Positions 1-4,866 of a stretch of 6,767 nt of DNA are shown piece by piece. The notes beneath the pieces were generated by a model. That model searched no databases. It was not told the origin of the DNA and worked only from the letters and a program-made list of their open reading frames with translations. A program made the position numbers and the translations under genes. The DNA comes from Cytophagaceae bacterium. Lineage in GTDB: Bacteria > Bacteroidota > Bacteroidia > Cytophagales > Flexibacteraceae. How positions within the stretch are numbered: the first letter of the stretch is position 1; every line of letters begins with the position of its first letter. Location of the stretch: the NCBI GenBank assembly GCA_947464365.1, contig CANHWS010000190.1, positions 1 through 6,767 of the forward strand. The letters are read 5' to 3'.

Positions 1-586
1 AGCCATACTTATCCTCCGTCCAAGACCATGACTTGCGGTATTTGCGCTCAAAGAGGGTGACACCGCCCAAGGTCAAGGTGCCTGTGGTGTCCATACCATA
101 GACTTTGATTTTGGCGATCTCCCCTTCCGGCACAATGCTAGCCTCCTCCGCAAACATTACAAAGGTGCCCGCCTTGCCACAGGTCATATCCATCATCGAC
201 CGATTACCTGTCATCTCGGCTGGCCGTTTCATACGGACCGAACGCAACAAACTACCAGTCCGGACATCAAAAACATCTAGGACCATCTTCCGTTTTTTGA
301 TCGGATTGTGTTTGGCATCATAGGCGTCCTCTTGGTAATAGCGCAGGCCCGTGAATAGGCTATCAACCAAAAACGTATTGGCATAATAACTACCCTGGGC
401 TAGGGGCTCCTCATACCCAATGATAGGCATCGGTGGTCCACTCGATGCTTTTCTGGCACTGACTTGGCTTTCTGTGAGGTTGATGGTCGACTCAGCCGCC
501 TGCGCAAAGGCAAGAGCATTCATACATAGCCAGCCAAACATGAATGTGCTTGTAAAGAGGAGATTACGGATCATGTAGGAAGCCAT
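1..586 (-). CDS. Secreted protein of unknown function, 5' part only
   Basis: The frame is open from an ATG at 586 to the left edge, giving 195 residues without a stop; the C-terminal part is outside the window. I do not recognise the family. Residues 5-28 form a Sec signal peptide: Met-Ile-Arg-Asn, a hydrophobic stretch, then likely cleavage after Ala-Phe-Ala (26-28) or Ala-Gln-Ala (28-30). The cysteine at 21 is not in a lipobox, so a lipoprotein is unlikely. The mature part starts with a polar stretch (31-60). Later segments such as VLDVFDVRTGSLLRSV (102-117) and KIKVYGMDTTGTLTLGG (159-175) look like beta strands with Asp-x-x-Thr-Gly turns, as in beta-propeller or other all-beta exported proteins; this is inference only. 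An in-frame TAA lies at 593-595, so 586 is the first possible ATG. The second ATG at 574 (MIRNLL) gives a more typical signal peptide and a longer leader and may be the true start. The gene follows gdhA across a strong terminator, so it is probably transcribed separately. Confidence 0.85.
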   Translation of the reverse strand, partial: MASYMIRNLLFTSTFMFGWLCMNALAFAQAAESTINLTESQVSARKASSGPPMPIIGYEEPLAQGSYYANTFLVDSLFTGLRYYQEDAYDAKHNPIKKRKMVLDVFDVRTGSLLRSVRMKRPAEMTGNRSMMDMTCGKAGTFVMFAEEASIVPEGEIAKIKVYGMDTTGTLTLGGVTLFERKYRKSWSWTEDKYG

Positions 587-600
587 CTGATATTAGGTGG

Positions 601-629
601 CAAGTATATGCCACATTTTCCAGATTGAA
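601..629 (-). promoter_or_regulatory. Weak promoter candidate for the unknown secreted protein
   Basis: On the minus strand TATACTTG (601-608) matches the Bacteroidota -7 element TAnnTTTG at all but one position. Upstream, only TTC rather than TTG is found, after an 18-nt spacer (627-629). It lies between the gdhA terminator and the gene. If used, the transcript would start near 594, leaving about 8 nt before the ATG at 586 and about 20 nt before the ATG at 574, which slightly favours the second ATG. Confidence 0.35.
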
Positions 630-682
630 CTAATCCACGGACCAATAAATTGACTGGTTGTAACATTGACCTAGCCTAACCC

Positions 683-713
683 CAAAAAAAATCCCCAGCC
701 AAAGGCTAGGGAT
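683..713 (-). terminator. Rho-independent terminator of gdhA
   Basis: Read on the minus strand, ATCCCTAGCC, a TTT loop and GGCTGGGGAT form a ten-pair stem with one G-T wobble (691-713), followed directly by a run of eight T including the last stem base (684-691). It begins about 33 nt after the gdhA stop. This is a textbook intrinsic terminator and separates gdhA from the next gene. It is not symmetric for the plus strand, where no T run follows the stem. Confidence 0.92.
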
Positions 714-745
714 CTCTGATTAATAATGTCTTTGCGGGATAGCTC

Positions 746-2020
746 CTAGAAGCCTCCACGCCATTTGTAGGTCTGGGCCACTTTGTCGATCGCGACGATG
801 TAGGCACCAATCCTGAGTGATACGTCATACTTGTTGGCAGCCTGGAACACACGCTCAAACGAGTCCTTCATGATGCGGTCGCTACGGCGTTGCACCCTGT
901 CCAAGCCCCACTTGTAGCCAAGGCGGTTCTGGACCCACTCGAAGTAGCTAACTGTAACACCGCCAGCATTTGCCAAGATATCAGGCACTGCCTTGATGCC
1001 ACGCTCGGCCATCACAGCATCTGCCTTAGCAGAGGTAGGACCGTTGGCACCTTCGACAATGAGTTTGCACCTTAGGGTATGCGCCACATCTTCGGTAATG
1101 ACATCCTCTTTGGCAGCCGGGATCAGGACATCAACCTCAAGGGTCAATAGATCATCAGCCGGGATGAGGGTTGCCTCGGTAAATCCTGCTAGGGTACCTT
1201 TGTTTCCGTCACGATAGGCCAAAGCTTTCTCGATGTCGATACCGTTTTCGTTGTAATAGGCACCAGATATATCGCTGACCGCCACGACCTTGAGGCCGCG
1301 CTCAGCAAGCAATTTGGCGCTGATGCTACCAACGTTACCAAAGCCTTGGACGGCACAGGTAGCTTGGTAAGGATTGATCTTGAGTTTCTCGAGTGCTGCA
1401 AAGGTACTGACCATGATGCCACGCCCAGTTGCCTCAACACGGCCTAAGGAACCACCTAGGACCAACGGCTTACCAGTCACAACAGCGTTAACGGTCATGC
1501 CATGGCTTTTGCTATACTCATCCATCAGCCAGGCCATCTCACGCGGACCAGTGCCCATATCTGGGGCAGGGATATCCTTGTCAGGGCCGAAAATATCTAG
1601 CAGAGCTACGGTATAGGCACGCATCAAGCGCTCCATCTCACCAGCCGACATCTCGCGTGGGTTGCAAGTGATTCCACCTTTAGCACCACCGTACGGGATA
1701 TCCACGACAGCGCACTTCCAGGTCATCCAGGCAGCGAGGGCCTTTACTTCGTCTATGTTGACGTCCATATCGAACCGGATACCACCTTTGGCGGGTCCAA
1801 GGACGTTACTATGGATCACACGATAGCCTTCGAAAACACGTACCCGACCATCATCCATCGTGATAGGCAAGCCTACGATCACTTGTTTGGTAGGAGTCTT
1901 GAGCACGTTGTAGGTGGACTCGTCCAGGCCTAAGATCTGGGCGGCCAGATCAAAGCGCTTCATCATCGACTCCAGCGGATTTTCACGATCCTTGATCGGA
2001 GCCGGTTCTATGTAGCTCAT
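746..2020 (-). CDS. gdhA: Glutamate dehydrogenase (Glu/Leu/Phe/Val dehydrogenase family), 424 aa
   Basis: This cytoplasmic enzyme interconverts glutamate and 2-oxoglutarate plus ammonium using NAD(H) or NADP(H). Conserved residues are in place. K78 (GPAKGGIRF), K102 (TWKCA) and K114 (IPYGGAKGG) keep the spacing of K89, K113 and K125 of the Clostridium symbiosum enzyme. D154 (PAPDMGT) matches its D165, and S358 (GGVTVS) its S380. K78 and S358 are the residues expected for glutamate, rather than leucine or valine, specificity. The Rossmann motif GFGNVG is at 226-231, with Ser-Asp (249-250) ending the second strand. I cannot assign cofactor preference. The length fits the roughly 420-residue RocG/GudB and archaeal-like class of hexameric enzymes. 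The frame stays open upstream to an ATG at 2158, but that 46-residue extension is basic and proline-rich, unlike the family, and contains the predicted promoter, so the ATG at 2020 (MSYIEPAP) is chosen. A leader without a Shine-Dalgarno sequence precedes it, and a strong terminator follows. Confidence 0.96.
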   Translation of the reverse strand: MSYIEPAPIKDRENPLESMMKRFDLAAQILGLDESTYNVLKTPTKQVIVGLPITMDDGRVRVFEGYRVIHSNVLGPAKGGIRFDMDVNIDEVKALAAWMTWKCAVVDIPYGGAKGGITCNPREMSAGEMERLMRAYTVALLDIFGPDKDIPAPDMGTGPREMAWLMDEYSKSHGMTVNAVVTGKPLVLGGSLGRVEATGRGIMVSTFAALEKLKINPYQATCAVQGFGNVGSISAKLLAERGLKVVAVSDISGAYYNENGIDIEKALAYRDGNKGTLAGFTEATLIPADDLLTLEVDVLIPAAKEDVITEDVAHTLRCKLIVEGANGPTSAKADAVMAERGIKAVPDILANAGGVTVSYFEWVQNRLGYKWGLDRVQRRSDRIMKDSFERVFQAANKYDVSLRIGAYIVAIDKVAQTYKWRGGF

Positions 2021-2040
2021 ATAGCTTATTTTTAGGTGTA

Positions 2041-2085
2041 TTGGTAGTGGCAAAGGTAGAGGTTTTTTCTGCTTACAACTACCAA
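2041..2085. repeat. 8-bp inverted repeat bracketing the gdhA promoter
   Basis: TTGGTAGT (2041-2048) and ACTACCAA (2078-2085) are perfect reverse complements 29 nt apart. One arm abuts the -33 TTG, and the other spans the predicted transcription start, with the -7 element between them. It could be a paired operator for a repressor or activator of gdhA, or chance; the sequence alone does not decide. Confidence 0.4.
2051..2078 (-). promoter_or_regulatory. Bacteroidota-type promoter of gdhA
   Basis: The minus strand has TTG (2076-2078), a 17-nt spacer and TACCTTTG (2051-2058), an exact fit to TTG-N17-23-TAnnTTTG. Transcription would start near 2044, giving a leader of about 24 nt that is A-rich just before the ATG at 2020 and lacks a Shine-Dalgarno sequence. 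The promoter lies inside the longer reading frame that begins at 2158 and so supports the shorter protein start. Confidence 0.8.
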
Positions 2086-2199
2086 ATTGTTTGGCCAAAA
2101 TCCGCAAAAAAAGGGCTCCACTCCCCGTACCTGCCCATTGATCCCGCTGGCAGTCCATAGGTAACTAGGGCCTGATATAATCATTGGGCACTCTCATAG

Positions 2200-2458
2200 C
2201 CCTTTGGCAGCGCCACCAAGGACAGTGTCCTAGACCACGCCGAGCAACGTGAGCCGTACTACTTTGACAACATCGCTGTTAGACCCAACCCTACAAATGG
2301 CTGTCTGTTCAGGTTCGCGGGCTTAGAGTAAGACAGAAGTTTTACCGACAAAAAACTTGGCTGGTCAAGTTGTAAAAGGCGAGGGCACCACGACAGACAC
2401 CCCAGTTAATCAGATAGAGGCATCTGTGGTTAAAGCCGGGACCAGAGTGGCGCGGTAG
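2200..2458 (+). pseudogene. Relic of a T9SS type A sorting domain (broken 3' end of a secreted-protein gene)
   Basis: Two plus-strand frames join into one recognisable C-terminal sorting domain. From 2200 to 2328 the frame reads ...DNIAVRPNPTNG (2266-2301) then CLFRFAGLE, and stops at TAA 2329-2331. One base further on, in the next frame, 2330-2455 reads KTEVLPTKNLAGQVV (2330-2374), then a Thr-rich stretch, NQIEASVVKAGTRVAR and a TAG at 2456-2458. Removing one T at 2329 makes GLE-KTEV continuous. The order matches the family pattern: PNPxxG, a short loop, L-N-x-x-GQxV, then I-x-x-x-x-x-x-AG-x-x-V. The usual final Tyr-rich strand and C-terminal Lys/Val-rich end are missing or altered. There is no start codon; an in-frame TAG lies at 2197-2199, and no passenger domain is visible upstream. 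I read it as a decayed remnant left by deletion, opposite in orientation to its neighbours. A chance match or, less likely, a sequencing error in a real gene are the alternatives. Confidence 0.6.
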
Positions 2459-2774
2459 GTGGCAAGGCTAGGCTCTTAATCAGACGGACATCACGACCTT
2501 GCCTATTTATAGATTATTCCTCTAACGCCAAAGGAGCATTGACTGCAAAGTTGGGCATCCCGAAACTACAACAAAGTAAATAGCACCTGACTATTTGGGC
2601 CAATCTTGACACTGATCTCCTTCGTCAGAGAATCGTCAACGGGGTGGATGATATATACGCAATTAACGGTTGGCTTTGCCTCCTTAATCTTTGTACCGCA
2701 TAAATCAAGTACGAAAGGGATAACAATAGGCAATACACACTCAGATAGTACCGAACAATTAGCCTAAAAAAACC
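2459..2774. other. Intergenic stretch without a supportable gene
   Basis: Nothing here supports a gene, tRNA or mobile element. The minus strand is open without a stop from 2763 down to a TAG at 2566-2568 (65 codons) but has no ATG, no GTG and no promoter match, so I do not call it. Just after the mltD stop the minus strand has a run of seven T (2768-2774's neighbourhood), but no stable hairpin precedes it, so no terminator is claimed for mltD. Together with the sorting-domain relic to its left, this stretch reads as decaying former coding DNA. Confidence 0.5.
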
Positions 2775-4664
2775 CTACCCCAATATCAACTTCTGCCCAG
2801 GCGTGAGCTTACGGTTCTTGAGGCCGTTAAGCTTGATGATATCGTTGACCGAAATGCCCTCATGTTTCTGGCAAATCGCCCATAGCGTATCCCCAGGCTG
2901 TACTTGGTAGGTACGCTGACGCACTTTGGGGCTCTGTTTACGGCCAACAGCCTTGGAGCCAGCTTTCGGACCCTGATGTGCCAATGCCTTGGTCATACCA
3001 GTGTTTACATCTGCTAAAGCCCCTCCCGATGTGGCATTGTCAGGGGAGCAGACCAATAGCTCTTGCCCAGGTACGATCGTGGTCCCTAACTTGATGTTGT
3101 TCCAAGCACATAACTGCTCTATGGTGACACCAAATTTTCGAGCGATCGTGAACAAACCTTGTCCAGCTGCCACTTTATATTTTTTGATTTCTGGTGTTAG
3201 CGACTGATTGTCAAGTTCGGCTGTTACGTCATGGTCAGCGTTTGCTGATGTAACACCCATCGTCGTAGCCCCGAGGCTAGCACGGACTGCTGCGGGCAGC
3301 TCTGGTTCGGTGCTAGTATCTGGCGCAGCAGACTTTGGTGCCACATCCGTTTGGCTACCATAAGACACTACCTCCTGACTTGCGCTAGTAGTAACTGGGG
3401 CAGTCTGGTTACTTGGCGCTGCCTTAGCAATTGCTAGCAATTTGGCATTGTCTTGGGTCTGCTCTGGTTGACGACGACCTCGTTTGCCACGTTTGCTTTT
3501 GGCATTGCTCGCCAATAGGACTTTATGCTTGTTGCGTTTGTCGGCCTTGAGGAGGTAGGCTGCCAAGTAATGATCGGGCACGGGCACGGCAGCACTATCC
3601 AATAGCTCCTGCACATTGAGGCCTACAAAGTCCTTCACGGCCGATGGATACTTAAGGTAATATGGCTGACCTGGAGGGGTGCTATGCCGCCTAAGGGTAG
3701 GGTTGATCTGTTTGAGATCCTTGTGCGATACACCAATGTATTGCGCAAAGGCAGGCAGACTTATATGCTTGTCAACCAAGACCGAGTCGGACGGAATCGG
3801 AACTAAGAGACTGTCTGCATCAGGAAAGATATTATGCTCTTTATAATAGTTAATGGCGTAAGTCAGGGCTACAAACTGAGGCACGTATGCACGGGTCTCT
3901 TGTGGCAGGTAAGGATATACTTCCCAAAAAGTCCGTTTGCCAGTGCGCTCTACAGTGCGTTTGACTTTGCCCATACCACAATTGTAGCTGGCCAGCACCA
4001 GCTCCCAGTTACCCAAAACCCTGTATAGACGTTTTAGGTATTTACAGGCAGCCTCCGTTGACTTTTCAACGTGCAGCCTTTCGTCAAAATAATGATCGAT
4101 GTTGAGGCCGACCTCCTTGCCAGTTGGTGGCATAAACTGCCAAAGACCTACTGCCCCTACCCTGCTGATAGCCGTAAAGTTAAGCCCACTCTCAACGATT
4201 GCTAAATACTTCAGCTCCTCGGGCAGGTCATACATCTTGAGGTACTTCTCGAAAATCGGGAAGTAAAAGTCCTTCCGCTCAAGTACCATTTTGGTATAGG
4301 CTCGGTTCCGGACCGTGAAGTAATCGATAAAGCCAGCAACCTTGGGGTTTAAAGTCAACGGGATTTTACCCTCAATACAGCTGAGCCGATCAGCTAGTAG
4401 TTCCATGCTAACCTTCGGGACAAAACTGGCTGGTAGGCTCAGCAGACTATCTGTTACCTGTTTGGTTACGATGCTACTACTGTCGTCCGCCGTGAAGTCC
4501 AGCGCCTCGGTTGGATCGGCAAGTGTATCCTCAAACAAAAACTGCTGTGGCTGACCAACCTCAGGCCGCGTCGTCTGGGCCATAGCCGCAGAAACGGAGC
4601 CTAAAGCGAAGATCAAAAAGGCGAAAACTACCTTCCGAACCGAATAGCCACCACGAATGCCCAT
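2775..4664 (-). CDS. mltD: MltD-type membrane-bound/periplasmic lytic transglycosylase with LysM domains, 629 aa
   Basis: The enzyme cleaves the MurNAc-GlcNAc bond of peptidoglycan to give 1,6-anhydro ends, acting in the periplasm during wall remodelling. Residues 1-30 are a signal peptide (basic Arg-Lys at 10-11, hydrophobic core, Ala-Met-Ala before Gln30), with no lipobox cysteine. The SLT (Slt-like) catalytic domain spans about 145-275: catalytic Glu158 in AIVESGLN, GLWQFMP (173-179), ASYNCGMGKVKR (225-236) and the downstream ETRAYVPQF helix (256-264). Residues 288-340 form a degenerate LysM-like unit typical of this family. A basic segment (373-399) and an Ala/Ser/Thr/Gln-rich linker follow, then two clear LysM domains at 495-538 and 585-628, the second ending at the C-terminus. 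LysM domains bind GlcNAc-containing glycan. The architecture matches Bacteroidota MltD and is longer than E. coli MltD (about 450 aa), mainly through the linkers. The ATG at 4664 is the first after an in-frame TGA. It stands alone, with its own promoter. Confidence 0.95.
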   Translation of the reverse strand: MGIRGGYSVRKVVFAFLIFALGSVSAAMAQTTRPEVGQPQQFLFEDTLADPTEALDFTADDSSSIVTKQVTDSLLSLPASFVPKVSMELLADRLSCIEGKIPLTLNPKVAGFIDYFTVRNRAYTKMVLERKDFYFPIFEKYLKMYDLPEELKYLAIVESGLNFTAISRVGAVGLWQFMPPTGKEVGLNIDHYFDERLHVEKSTEAACKYLKRLYRVLGNWELVLASYNCGMGKVKRTVERTGKRTFWEVYPYLPQETRAYVPQFVALTYAINYYKEHNIFPDADSLLVPIPSDSVLVDKHISLPAFAQYIGVSHKDLKQINPTLRRHSTPPGQPYYLKYPSAVKDFVGLNVQELLDSAAVPVPDHYLAAYLLKADKRNKHKVLLASNAKSKRGKRGRRQPEQTQDNAKLLAIAKAAPSNQTAPVTTSASQEVVSYGSQTDVAPKSAAPDTSTEPELPAAVRASLGATTMGVTSANADHDVTAELDNQSLTPEIKKYKVAAGQGLFTIARKFGVTIEQLCAWNNIKLGTTIVPGQELLVCSPDNATSGGALADVNTGMTKALAHQGPKAGSKAVGRKQSPKVRQRTYQVQPGDTLWAICQKHEGISVNDIIKLNGLKNRKLTPGQKLILG

Positions 4665-4683
4665 AGTCTTGTTACTTGCTAAT

Positions 4684-4704
4684 CAGGAGGCAACCGCCTG
4701 CCTG
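4684..4704 (-). promoter_or_regulatory. Hairpin at the predicted 5' end of the mltD transcript
   Basis: On the minus strand CAGG-C-AGGC, a GGTT loop and GCCT-CCTG form two four-pair GC-rich helices separated by one bulged C. It starts where transcription from the mltD promoter is expected to begin (about 4702-4704) and ends 19 nt before the ATG. It may stabilise the 5' end or be a palindromic protein site; neither is shown by the sequence. Confidence 0.45.
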
Positions 4705-4708
4705 TCTG

Positions 4709-4741
4709 CAAAGATAAAGTTTTGCTGGCACAAAGCCGCAA
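4709..4741 (-). promoter_or_regulatory. Bacteroidota-type promoter of mltD
   Basis: TATCTTTG on the minus strand (4709-4716) is an exact TAnnTTTG match. A TTG 22 nt upstream (4739-4741) fits the allowed spacing; another TTG at a 14-nt spacing is closer than usual. The leader would be about 38-40 nt and has no Shine-Dalgarno sequence near the ATG at 4664. Confidence 0.7.
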
Positions 4742-4786
4742 TAAAGACCAACCTCTATCCTACTTTAACACAAGTACCCTAAAACA

Positions 4787-4834
4787 CTGATTACCAACAA
4801 AGCAACCCAAATGAGTAACCTTGTTGGTAATCAG
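4787..4834 (-). terminator. Terminator-like 14-bp perfect inverted repeat after the beta-helix gene
   Basis: CTGATTACCAACAA (4787-4800) and TTGTTGGTAATCAG (4821-4834) are perfect reverse complements around a 20-nt loop. On the minus strand the hairpin begins 32 nt after the stop of the beta-helix gene and is followed by TGTTTTA, a short T run. It probably ends that transcript before the mltD promoter. The long loop, modest GC content and short T run are not those of a classic intrinsic terminator, so a protein-binding site remains possible. Confidence 0.55.
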
Positions 4835-4854
4835 CAATAACAGCAAAGGGCCTA

Positions 4855-4866
4855 GCCTAATTAGGC
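4855..4866. repeat. 12-bp perfect palindrome abutting the stop codon of the beta-helix gene
   Basis: GCCTAATTAGGC is its own reverse complement and touches the TAG stop (4867-4869) of the beta-helix gene. With no loop it cannot make a normal RNA hairpin over its whole length, so a dimeric protein site or chance is more likely than a terminator. Confidence 0.5.

Noticed and set aside
105..323. Plus-strand open frame of 72 codons near the left edge
   Set aside because: It lies antisense to the partial secreted-protein gene, which has a clear signal peptide and continues to the edge.
2021..2158. N-terminal extension of glutamate dehydrogenase by 46 residues from an ATG at 2158
   Set aside because: The extension is basic, proline-rich and unlike the family, and it contains an exact promoter match (2051-2078). 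The ATG at 2020 gives the usual length.
2300..2340. tRNA-like T-loop (GGTTCGCGG)
   Set aside because: No acceptor or anticodon arm pairs around it, and the stretch is explained better by the sorting-domain relic.
2566..2763. Stop-free minus-strand frame of 65 codons after mltD
   Set aside because: It has no ATG or GTG, no promoter or family match, and a run this long is expected by chance somewhere in a gap of this size. It could be a second relic, but I cannot support it.
2765..2790. Intrinsic terminator for mltD
   Set aside because: A run of T follows the stop codon on the minus strand, but no stable stem precedes it.
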